The notes beneath the pieces were generated by a model. The model had not been told where the DNA came from. It did not search any database and worked only from the letters and a program-made list of their open reading frames with translations. A stretch of 30,067 nt of DNA from a virus. Of the stretch, positions 1 through 4,859 are shown piece by piece; position 1 is the first letter of the stretch, and every line of letters begins with the position of its first letter. The translations under genes and the position numbers were made by a program. Location: positions 1 to 30,067 of IMG/VR virus record IMGVR_UViG_3300025598_000119. One strand, 5' to 3'.

Positions 1-58
1 TCGCTCATATAGTCGCTATAATGGTGCTCTTGAATGGTCTTAGTTTCTATTTCAGATT

Positions 59-108
59 AACCTAGTGCGTCCTAGATAATCCTGAGAGATATTCTGAGCC
101 ATTCTAAG
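59..108. repeat. Phased CTRAG-type short repeats
   Basis: The core CTAG, CTGAG or CTAAG recurs five times, starting near 62, 72, 82, 94 and 104, so the spacing is 10, 10, 12 and 10 bases, about one helical turn. No credible gene covers this end of the window: the longest minus-strand reading frame here is only about 16 codons. The phasing would suit a protein bound on one DNA face, but this could be chance in a short stretch. Confidence 0.3.
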
Positions 109-114
109 TAATAA

Positions 115-169
115 TGGTATTACTAATAACCTCTATAAGTATCTGATTATAAAGGTTATTATAATACCA
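115..169. terminator. Long A+T-rich hairpin after the last leftward gene
   Basis: Bases 115-122 pair with 162-169, 124-132 with 153-161, and 134-138 with 147-151, giving about 22 base pairs with one bulged base and an 8-base loop. It begins three bases beyond the stop codon of the gene at 172-390. There is no T-run after the stem on the minus strand, so it may act as an mRNA-stabilising or processing hairpin rather than a classical intrinsic terminator. The structure itself is clear; the role is inferred. Confidence 0.55.
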
Positions 170-171
170 CT

Positions 172-390
172 TTAAGCTAATTTAGCAGTTAATTTAGCTA
201 ATTTCTCCTGAGCAGCTTTAATCTGCGCTTCGATTTTCGCTTTCTTTTCTGCTTCTTTATTCTGCTTAATGATTATCTTGGTAGATTTATTCAATAATAC
301 ATCCTCCTTAATCATTTCACGGAGAGATTTTACTAAAGCACGCTTATCCTTAATAGATAATGAAGAAATGGTGTCGATAAATGTAGTCAT
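172..390 (-). CDS. Small Lys/Ala-rich coiled-coil protein, unknown function
   Basis: A 72-residue protein. The first half is mixed and helical; the second half (about residues 40-72) is rich in Lys, Ala, Glu and Gln and should form one charged helix or coiled coil. An AAAAGGA ribosome binding site lies 8 bases before the ATG, which supports the start. It follows the 114-residue gene at 440-784 by 49 bases, and its stop lies just before a long hairpin, so it is probably the last gene of that unit. The gap holds two copies of TACCATTA 13 bases apart. I do not recognise a family. Confidence 0.7.
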   Translation of the reverse strand: MTTFIDTISSLSIKDKRALVKSLREMIKEDVLLNKSTKIIIKQNKEAEKKAKIEAQIKAAQEKLAKLTAKLA

Positions 391-439
391 AATATATTCC
401 TTTTAGTTAATGGTAATTGATAATGGTACAGCTTGATAA

Positions 440-784
440 TCACGCAAATTTACGATATAATCTAATACCAGCTTTTGCGCCTCTTACTGCTTTACTGGTT
501 AATCGGTCACTTTTCGTGGTAATAATATGACCGCCATTATTGAGATAATCCAGTATATCCTTTTGGATTTGAATATCGGCAATAATCTTGGCATTTTCTA
601 CTGGTTTATTATACTGCTTACCAGTGAATTTAGCCGAGATAGTATTAGCGATAATATACTCATTATCCATAATAGCAGCCTTTTTAGCCGCAGCTTTCTC
701 CTTACGCTTAATAGACTTAATATCCTGATTAACTCTGGATAATAGCTGCTTTAATTCAGTTAATGATAATCCGTTAATATCCAT
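440..784 (-). CDS. Small basic protein, unknown function
   Basis: A 114-residue basic protein with a helical N terminus (LTELKQLLSRVNQDIKSIKRK), an Ala/Lys stretch near residues 30-38 and a Lys/Arg-rich C terminus, which suggests nucleic-acid binding. No Shine-Dalgarno sequence is visible before the ATG; the upstream bases are almost all A and T. A good sigma70-type promoter lies about 55 bases upstream, with a GC-rich hairpin between it and the gene. It is probably an early-expressed accessory gene. Family unknown. Confidence 0.65.
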   Translation of the reverse strand: MDINGLSLTELKQLLSRVNQDIKSIKRKEKAAAKKAAIMDNEYIIANTISAKFTGKQYNKPVENAKIIADIQIQKDILDYLNNGGHIITTKSDRLTSKAVRGAKAGIRLYRKFA

Positions 785-805
785 ATAATATACAATATAA
801 TAAAA

Positions 806-822
806 TGCGCAAACGGTGCGCA
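806..822 (-). terminator. Attenuator-like hairpin in the leader of the 440-784 gene
   Basis: TGCGCA is repeated with a 5-base spacer. Because TGCGCA is its own reverse complement, the two copies form a 6-bp GC-rich stem. On the minus strand it is followed at once by TTTTATTATATT. It sits between the promoter at 837-864 and the ATG at 784, where an intrinsic terminator would act as an attenuator. The structure is seen; the regulatory role is inferred. Confidence 0.45.
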
Positions 823-836
823 GAACCGATTATAGG

Positions 837-864
837 AGTATACAGGAACCATGGTTTTTGTCAA
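837..864 (-). promoter_or_regulatory. Sigma70-type promoter for the leftmost small genes
   Basis: On the minus strand TTGACA (859-864), a 16-base spacer and TATACT (837-842). The -35 is perfect and the -10 matches 5 of 6. It points at the gene starting at 784. Expected use is by unmodified host RNA polymerase early in infection. Confidence 0.7.
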
Positions 865-920
865 GTGGTATTATTGAGATTGGCGCAGGGGCTGGTGGTT
901 TATTGGCCGATGATGGCCAG

Positions 921-1004
921 AGTGTTGTATTGGAGCAACGGCTGTGGCTGCTTAGAGGCTGGTATTGTGGTGCTCAGAGGAAAAAGTGTTGTATCGGAGC
1001 AACG
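921..1004. repeat. Pair of 20-bp direct repeats, each an imperfect hairpin
   Basis: Positions 921-940 and 985-1004 are identical except for one base (T or C), with starts 64 bases apart. On the minus strand each reads CGTTGCTCCRATACAACACT, with GTTG and CAAC as short inverted arms. A related copy is at 7992-8011. The bases between the two copies hold a second, weaker repeat (CCTCTRAGCA with a following CCACA-like tail). The whole stretch 785-1078 has no convincing gene. It holds the promoter at 837-864, the hairpin at 806-822 and these repeats. Confidence 0.6.
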
Positions 1005-1065
1005 TTCCGAGCAGTATGGAAAAAAGCTCTGGCCAGGTCAAATCAATGTTTCAGTAACTCCTTTT

Positions 1066-1118
1066 CCAGGAAATTTTTTCAGGATCCGACTTTTTTGGAA
1101 TCGAAATTTTTTTCCTGG
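1066..1118. repeat. Inverted repeat CCAGGAAA / TTTCCTGG
   Basis: Eight-base arms at 1066-1073 and 1111-1118 flank a T-rich stretch that itself holds near-repeats of GAAATTTTTTTC. It spans the stop codon of the gene at 1079-1282, so it may be a transcription end or mRNA-stability hairpin. On the minus strand there is no T-run beyond the stem. Confidence 0.35.
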
Positions 1119-1282
1119 TCCCGGACTTGAATCCAGACTAATGCCTCAGATAGATTCATCCACGGAGAATACTCTTTGGTTCTTTCGTCTACCCATTGAT
1201 ATTCGTGAGTTTCGCCTATCCACCACGAGTTTGCGCTGTGGTCCCATCGAGCAGAAGGATTACTTTGTTTCTTTAATATCAC
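1079..1282 (-). CDS. Small Trp-rich protein, unknown function (GTG start)
   Basis: A 67-residue reading frame rich in Trp and acidic residues. It overlaps the end of the upstream gene (1260-1451) by 23 bases. The assumed start is GTG at 1282, since no ATG gives a sensible protein, and the ribosome binding site is weak. The composition looks like a real small phage protein, but the weak start keeps confidence moderate. No family recognised. Confidence 0.45.
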   Translation of the reverse strand: MILKKQSNPSARWDHSANSWWIGETHEYQWVDERTKEYSPWMNLSEALVWIQVRDQEKNFDSKKVGS

Positions 1283-1451
1283 AGTTACACTCTAGTCTGC
1301 CTTGATTACAGGTACCATTACAGACTTTGTATTTTGGATATTGACATGGAGCATCATAGTTCAGTTCACACCGATGGTCACAGGTAAATACTACATTGAA
1401 GTATTTCTCTATTAATCGGAGATACCAAGTTTTAGGTCTACAGTTCTTCAT
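1260..1451 (-). CDS. Cys-rich small protein, unknown function
   Basis: A 63-residue protein with eight cysteines, spaced roughly as CDHRC, C, C, C and CNC after residue 24, together with His and Asp. The pattern suggests metal binding or a disulfide-rich fold. There is no signal peptide, so a cytoplasmic zinc-binding role is more likely than a secreted one. The start overlaps the end of the gene at 1438-1680 by 14 bases. I do not recognise a family. Confidence 0.55.
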   Translation of the reverse strand: MKNCRPKTWYLRLIEKYFNVVFTCDHRCELNYDAPCQYPKYKVCNGTCNQGRLECNCDIKETK

Positions 1452-1680
1452 GTTCTATTAATGTCCTACTTTGAATATCCCAAAAATTCTCTACACCTCT
1501 CTTGGCATAGTCCATACTGATATATTGTCCTAATATAAGCGATTCATTGGTGGTAGAATAGACCTGAGCGCCCCATATGGAATGGTTGTTACCGACTTTA
1601 TATACAGAGCCTATGATTTTACCATCATCGGTATCATAGTATACTCTCTGTTCGTATTCTTTCTCAGCCCAATTCTTCAT
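1438..1680 (-). CDS. Small conserved-looking phage protein, unknown function
   Basis: An 80-residue protein beginning MKNWAEKEYEQR. The start at 1680 is preferred over one four codons upstream because it makes an ATGA overlap with the stop of the gene at 1677-1952. The middle (residues about 15-55) has alternating Gly, Tyr and Val residues like a small beta-sheet domain. It is part of the run 1079-2110, which is probably cotranscribed. No function can be assigned. Confidence 0.6.
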   Translation of the reverse strand: MKNWAEKEYEQRVYYDTDDGKIIGSVYKVGNNHSIWGAQVYSTTNESLILGQYISMDYAKRGVENFWDIQSRTLIEHEEL

Positions 1681-1952
1681 TTCTTTTCCCAACGAATTCC
1701 TAATAGTTTATATAATAGTCTACGGACCAGAGGTGGAACTTTCTCTGAGGTAACTACAATATTATTACTATCTATATTGATACTGGTCGTCCATGTCGGT
1801 TTTGTAAATTCATAGGTTGACCCAAGAATTGGCATAGAATGAACTCCAGCAATCCCTTGAGCACGATAATATAAGTGAGTGGGCCCATACTCCAAGTCCA
1901 GAGGAATCTGTTCAGTCAGAGGCCAAAAAAATTGTATCTCGGTTTGATACAT
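1677..1952 (-). CDS. Small protein of unknown function, 91 residues
   Basis: The 91-residue protein starts MYQTEIQFFWPLTEQIPLDL and has a basic C terminus (VRRLLYKLLGIRWEKK). The ATG overlaps the stop of the upstream gene by one base (TAATG), which points to translational coupling. The mixed hydrophobic and aromatic composition suggests a soluble globular protein. No catalytic motif is visible and I do not recognise the family. Confidence 0.6.
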   Translation of the reverse strand: MYQTEIQFFWPLTEQIPLDLEYGPTHLYYRAQGIAGVHSMPILGSTYEFTKPTWTTSINIDSNNIVVTSEKVPPLVRRLLYKLLGIRWEKK

Positions 1953-2110
1953 TATTCTTCCTTAAAATCAGGCATTTCTTCGGTGTCTAGAATATCATCT
2001 TCTGAGAATGGCCATGGGGCCGATGTATCTTCCCAATCCTCAGGAACTTCTAGAGGTTTCTTTTTTGGATTCTCTGCGGACTCTCTATCTTCGGTGGTAA
2101 AAGTGGTCAT
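1952..2110 (-). CDS. Short acidic protein, 52 residues
   Basis: A 52-residue, strongly acidic protein (MTTFTTEDRESAENPKK..., ending in MPDFKEE). The start is supported by GGGAG nine bases before the ATG, and the stop overlaps the next gene by one base. It is the first gene after the sigma70-like promoter at 2147-2175 and so is likely expressed early. The mostly disordered, acidic composition recalls small phage proteins that bind host proteins, but no family is recognised. Confidence 0.6.
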   Translation of the reverse strand: MTTFTTEDRESAENPKKKPLEVPEDWEDTSAPWPFSEDDILDTEEMPDFKEE

Positions 2111-2142
2111 CTGTAATACTCCCGTAATATACTCGTTTACTA

Positions 2143-2150
2143 TATAAGTA
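2143..2150 (+). promoter_or_regulatory. Possible T4-like late promoter for the plus-strand gene
   Basis: TATAAGTA differs at one base from the T4 late octamer TATAAATA and lies about 53 bases upstream of the ATG at 2203, the same distance as for the perfect octamer at 25803-25810. In this A+T-rich intergenic stretch a one-mismatch match can arise by chance. Confidence 0.3.
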
Positions 2151-2175
2151 TAAACACTAATACGATTGGTGTCAT
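2147..2175 (-). promoter_or_regulatory. Sigma70-like promoter for the 1079-2110 gene run
   Basis: On the minus strand ATGACA (2170-2175), a 17-base spacer and TATACT (2147-2152), each matching 5 of 6. It is 37 bases upstream of the first gene of the run and overlaps the putative plus-strand late octamer, so the two transcription directions would compete here. Confidence 0.55.
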
Positions 2176-2202
2176 ACTCTAAAACTTCTCAAAAGGAAAA
2201 TC

Positions 2203-2358
2203 ATGAACTTCTTAAAACAAATTTCGGACGCTTTGAAGTCCTTCTTTAAAACTTATGGTCCTATGACTTTAGACGAGTATATCTCTCTAAAGCGTCCTCA
2301 GAATAATGCCGACTTGGATCGAATTGTTCGTGAGTTTAACGAACTTCGTTACTGGTAA
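2203..2358 (+). CDS. Small protein, the only rightward gene seen
   Basis: A 51-residue protein (start MNFLKQISDALKSFFKTYG). AAAAGGAAAATC precedes the ATG with good spacing, and the frame ends in TAA. An N-terminal amphipathic helix is followed by a charged helix with the sequence DLDRIVREFNELRYW. It faces the leftward genes on both sides: divergent from 1952-2110 and convergent with 2399-2620. Small Asp-Leu-Glu/Asp-Arg helix proteins occur in proteobacteria and phages, but I cannot assign a family with confidence. Confidence 0.65.
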   Translation: MNFLKQISDALKSFFKTYGPMTLDEYISLKRPQNNADLDRIVREFNELRYW

Positions 2359-2365
2359 GCCCCGG

Positions 2366-2400
2366 AAGCGCTTGAAAAACTTCTTGTTCTTTGAGCGCTT
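2366..2400. terminator. Hairpin between convergent genes
   Basis: AAGCGCT (2366-2372) and AGCGCTT (2394-2400) form a perfect 7-bp stem, with partial pairing inside. It lies between the plus-strand gene ending at 2358 and the minus-strand gene ending at 2399, the usual place for a shared terminator. No strong T-run follows on either strand. Confidence 0.4.
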
Positions 2401-2620
2401 ATAATGATTGTTGTTCGGTTAGGCCACGCCACTCGATAATTTTAAGTTTCGTTCCGCCAATATCATCCTCTGGTCCAAAATATTCCCGCCATTCGGTGCC
2501 GTTCCAATATGCTTTATGTGGAAACGGCCACGACCTTACTTTGACTTCGTAGATACCTTCGTAGACTGGTTTGATTTCTTTATTGAACCAGTCGGTCGTT
2601 TCGTATTGAACTTCTGACAT
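2399..2620 (-). CDS. Small Trp/Tyr-rich protein, unknown function
   Basis: A 73-residue protein with many Trp, Tyr and Gly residues in a beta-rich pattern (PVYEGIYEVKV, KAYWNGTEWREYFG). This resembles small phage proteins in which G-x-Y-E-V is followed by a W-x-G-x-x-W turn. AAGGCGAG precedes the ATG, and the start lies one base after the stop of the co-chaperonin-like gene, so the two are cotranscribed. Function unknown. Confidence 0.6.
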   Translation of the reverse strand: MSEVQYETTDWFNKEIKPVYEGIYEVKVRSWPFPHKAYWNGTEWREYFGPEDDIGGTKLKIIEWRGLTEQQSL

Positions 2621-2621
2621 A

Positions 2622-2924
2622 TTACTCGCCTTCGAACACCAGAACCAAATCTTCTTCGTTAACCACCCAATATTCTACTGCTTCGAATTTTACCTTTTTG
2701 GCTTTTTGCCAATTAGGTAAAACGCATTGACCGACTTCAACCAAAGAAACATCTGGACCAGCGGCTAGAATTCTAGCTTTAGAAACTTCTTCACGGTCTG
2801 CAGATTGCATAATGATACCACCTTTTGAAACGGTATCTTTTTTAATCGCTTCCACAATAATATTCGATTTGATAGGTTTGATACCGATACTAGCTGGTTT
2901 TGTTTTAGATTTTTTGGTTGCCAT
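2622..2924 (-). CDS. GroES-like co-chaperonin
   Basis: A 100-residue protein that fits the Cpn10/GroES fold in length and pattern. After a basic N terminus comes IKPIKSNIIVEAIKK, then the flexible loop region SKGGIIMQSAD, then ARILAAGPDV, VGQCVLPNW, and a C-terminal EEDLVLVFEGE. In GroES the same order is R-V-I-V, loop, V-x-A-V-G-x-G, V-x-V-G-D-x-V, and I-x-E-x-D-I-L-A. T4 gp31 is the phage counterpart that works with host GroEL to fold the major capsid protein. I chose the ATG at 2924; a longer frame from 2948 would overlap the upstream gene further. A perfect sigma70 promoter lies upstream at 2998-3026. Confidence 0.72.
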   Translation of the reverse strand: MATKKSKTKPASIGIKPIKSNIIVEAIKKDTVSKGGIIMQSADREEVSKARILAAGPDVSLVEVGQCVLPNWQKAKKVKFEAVEYWVVNEEDLVLVFEGE

Positions 2925-3135
2925 AAATTTTCTTTCTACATTCTTCAATTACTTTGGTGGGAACATCGGGGTGCCAACCACCGATTAACATATCACAATT
3001 ATACTTGATAGTTTCTGTCCTGTCAAATATTTTGTGGTAATCATCATCAGATACGAAACCATAGACCAAAGCAAATGCCACTATGCAAGAGAATAGTTGG
3101 ATTGTTTGGATGATATCGTATCTGTCTTTAAACAT
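2905..3135 (-). CDS. Small single-pass membrane protein
   Basis: A 76-residue protein with a hydrophobic segment at about residues 10-27 (IQLFSCIVAFALVYGFV), consistent with one transmembrane helix, and a charged C-terminal domain with two Cys. It overlaps the epimerase upstream by 8 bases and the co-chaperonin downstream by 20 bases. The promoter for the co-chaperonin lies inside this coding region. No family recognised. Confidence 0.55.
   Translation of the reverse strand: MFKDRYDIIQTIQLFSCIVAFALVYGFVSDDDYHKIFDRTETIKYNCDMLIGGWHPDVPTKVIEECRKKIYGNQKI
2998..3026 (-). promoter_or_regulatory. Perfect sigma70 promoter upstream of the GroES-like gene
   Basis: On the minus strand TTGACA (3021-3026), exactly 17 bases, then TATAAT (2998-3003): both hexamers are perfect consensus. 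It lies inside the upstream coding region and starts transcription about 65 bases before the co-chaperonin ATG. Expected recognition is by host RNA polymerase, giving early expression. Confidence 0.75.
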
Positions 3136-3934
3136 TTATTTTAAGCATTTCTTCATAGGTATAATTTCTGACCATATACTTAGATGGATTTTTTAGATAA
3201 CAGGCCTCCAAGTCACCTGGTCGTCTTGGACCATAAGTAACATTACAGTTTAGTTTATTGACCTTAGTAAAAATTTCCACAATCTCTCTGGTACTTTTAG
3301 TATCACCATAAGCAAGGTTCTCAATATCATTAGCCGGTTCATCGATTGCTTTAATGATGGCCGCACAGATATCATTTACATGTACATATTCACGAATACA
3401 AGTACCATCAAATGTATTGTAGTCGGATCCAAAAATGGTAAATTTACCAGTTTCTTTAATCTTCTCTAGGTTCAACATTAGACCTTCTGGATTGGTAGCG
3501 GGGAATCCATCTGTACCAATGACATTGTAGAAACGGAAGATAGTATAATCGTATGCCTTTTCTTTGACAACATCTTCAGCAATACGCTTAGAGAAACCAT
3601 AAGGTGAATCAGGATTAGATGCGGCGCCCGTAGAGGCAAAGATAAAGTTATGGTTCGGAATTTTTTCCAAAACATTGATTGTACCAGAAACATTGGTTTC
3701 ATAATAAAGAGTAGGACACTTAACAGAATTTCCAACACGAACTAAAGCCGCCAAGTGAATAATGGTATGAAATGTTTTTTCGCAACGGCACATATTACGA
3801 ATATCACATTCTTCAAGGCCTTCACCTGTAATATCTAAACCATATAATTTAATATCTGGTCTGGTTTCTTTAATCATTTTCCACAGGTGTTGGCCAATAT
3901 AACCTTTATGGCCAGTAATCAATACATTTTTCAT
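3128..3934 (-). CDS. NAD-dependent sugar epimerase/dehydratase (GalE-like SDR)
   Basis: A 268-residue extended short-chain dehydrogenase/reductase. The NAD-binding Rossmann motif is ITGHKGYIGQHL at residues 5-16 (GxxGxxG), followed by the acid-bearing strand YGLDIT, the IHLAALVRV strand, and the catalytic YGFSK (YxxxK). The C-terminal part contains EYVHVNDICAAI, typical of UDP-glucose 4-epimerase relatives. It would convert nucleotide sugars in the cytoplasm, perhaps for phage or host surface glycans, like the distant 25.9-30 kb cassette. It is shorter than E. coli GalE (about 338 residues). Exact substrate unknown. The start overlaps the upstream 55-residue gene by ATGA. Confidence 0.82.
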   Translation of the reverse strand: MKNVLITGHKGYIGQHLWKMIKETRPDIKLYGLDITGEGLEECDIRNMCRCEKTFHTIIHLAALVRVGNSVKCPTLYYETNVSGTINVLEKIPNHNFIFASTGAASNPDSPYGFSKRIAEDVVKEKAYDYTIFRFYNVIGTDGFPATNPEGLMLNLEKIKETGKFTIFGSDYNTFDGTCIREYVHVNDICAAIIKAIDEPANDIENLAYGDTKSTREIVEIFTKVNKLNCNVTYGPRRPGDLEACYLKNPSKYMVRNYTYEEMLKINV

Positions 3935-4098
3935 TTTGTTTTCTTTTTACATTCACACCAAGATTCTTTTTTACCACACTTGATACAGTAACCTTTTAGA
4001 ATCGGTCTATCACCAAAAATTGTATTCCATTTCTCAGCAAATTCTTCTTTTGGAATTGCAAAAGGTCTTGGAGAACTTCCTTTGCCACCGTCACTCAT
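3931..4098 (-). CDS. Short conserved phage protein with a Cys cluster
   Basis: A 55-residue protein starting MSDGGKGSSPRPFAIPKEEF, with NTIFGDRP in the middle and CIKCGKKESWCEC near the end. An N terminus of the type MSDGGKGS followed by F-x-x-x-W/F-x-x-I-F-G is, from memory, common in small proteins of many tailed phages. The four cysteines suggest a small zinc-binding knot. It is linked by ATGA overlaps to the genes on both sides. Function unknown. Confidence 0.7.
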   Translation of the reverse strand: MSDGGKGSSPRPFAIPKEEFAEKWNTIFGDRPILKGYCIKCGKKESWCECKKKTK

Positions 4099-4214
4099 TG
4101 TCTTTGTGCTTTCAATTGTTCTATTATATTTTTAACTTCGGTTCTCATAGGATTATTGTATGGTAACCAAACATATATTTTTTGTAGTAGTTGTAATAAC
4201 TGTTCAGGATGCAT
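4095..4214 (-). CDS. Very short helical protein, 39 residues
   Basis: A 39-residue frame (start MHPEQLLQLLQKIYVWLPYN) that begins inside the end of the upstream gene (overlap 11 bases) and ends with an ATGA overlap into the 55-residue gene. The tight packing and the fit between two real genes support it; the ribosome binding site is weak. Two predicted helices, no recognisable family. Confidence 0.5.
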   Translation of the reverse strand: MHPEQLLQLLQKIYVWLPYNNPMRTEVKNIIEQLKAQRQ

Positions 4215-4464
4215 CTTTATAGTCCAAGAATTTTATTACAGGTAACTTATTAGCAACTTCAACATAGGCATCTTTTAATGTTGGAGCTAAAACTTTACAA
4301 TGAAATATTCCATCTTCAATCATAATATCAAATGGTGCAACACCAACCCAAGATTCGTCAACAATACATCTAATATTCCATGCTTTGGCTTGCCGACATC
4401 TTTTAATCAACTCATTATATATTTTTTTTGGATTAAACGGATCTTCGTATACGACTTCAGGCAT
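4204..4464 (-). CDS. Small protein of unknown function, 86 residues
   Basis: An 86-residue alpha/beta protein: a helix KKIYNELIKRCRQAKAW, strands RCIVDESW and DIMIEDGIFHCKVLA, and a closing helix. It overlaps both neighbours by 8-11 bases and so belongs to the run of small genes below the VWA protein. No catalytic motif is evident and I do not recognise the family. Confidence 0.55.
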   Translation of the reverse strand: MPEVVYEDPFNPKKIYNELIKRCRQAKAWNIRCIVDESWVGVAPFDIMIEDGIFHCKVLAPTLKDAYVEVANKLPVIKFLDYKDAS

Positions 4465-4657
4465 TTTCGTTTAATAGTCCTGGTCCGTTACTTTCACCAT
4501 TAACAAAACTTTCAGCAAGTGATTCTGCCTTAGTGAAATCAGAAACAACTTCTTTACTAACAACTCTATCTTTTAGATAATAGTTTATAGTGTAAGCATA
4601 TTCTTTTCTTTCAATTACGGCTTTCTTATCACCATTGGTAAATTTAGATAGTTCCAT
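4457..4657 (-). CDS. Small protein, unknown function (paralogue-like to its neighbour)
   Basis: A 66-residue protein. The start MELSKFTNGDKK at 4657 is preferred because GGAGAG lies at the right distance. The pattern (a strand region with GDKKAVIERKEYAYTI, then FTKAESLAESFVNGE) loosely matches the upstream neighbour at 4644-4859 (KRIVTF, ATITWKNLFDL, FKNEAEAQEYAEHFV), so the two may be diverged duplicates. No function assigned. Confidence 0.55.
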   Translation of the reverse strand: MELSKFTNGDKKAVIERKEYAYTINYYLKDRVVSKEVVSDFTKAESLAESFVNGESNGPGLLNENA

Positions 4658-4859
4658 AATTTTCTCTCCAAACAAAATGTTCTGCATATTCTTGTGCTTC
4701 GGCTTCGTTCTTAAAGAACTTAGTATCCATAGCTACTAAGCCATCATCTTCTGCACAATCAACTTCAAACAAATCAAACAAATTTTTCCAGGTAATTGTG
4801 GCAGTTCTTTTGCCACCTTTACCTACAAAAGTTACAATTCTTTTTTCTCCGTCCATCAT
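4644..4859 (-). CDS. Small protein of unknown function, 71 residues
   Basis: A 71-residue protein with N-terminal strands (RIVTFVGKGGKRTATITW) and a C-terminal helix with the pattern NEAEAQEYAEHFV. The ATG overlaps the stop of the 711-residue VWA gene by ATGA, so expression is coupled to it. The fold resembles small strand-strand-helix proteins found in phages, but no family is recognised. Confidence 0.55.
   Translation of the reverse strand: MMDGEKRIVTFVGKGGKRTATITWKNLFDLFEVDCAEDDGLVAMDTKFFKNEAEAQEYAEHFVWRENYGTI

Noticed and set aside
1115-1140. tRNA T-arm-like sequence (GACTTGAATCCAGAC)
   Set aside because: No acceptor, D or anticodon arm can be folded around it, and it is explained as coding sequence of the minus-strand gene at 1079-1282.
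805-1305. Plus-strand open frames of 166 and 104 codons across the repeat-rich stretch
   Set aside because: They run through the promoter, the direct repeats and the minus-strand gene at 1079-1282, have no ribosome binding site and an odd Cys/Arg/Trp-rich composition.
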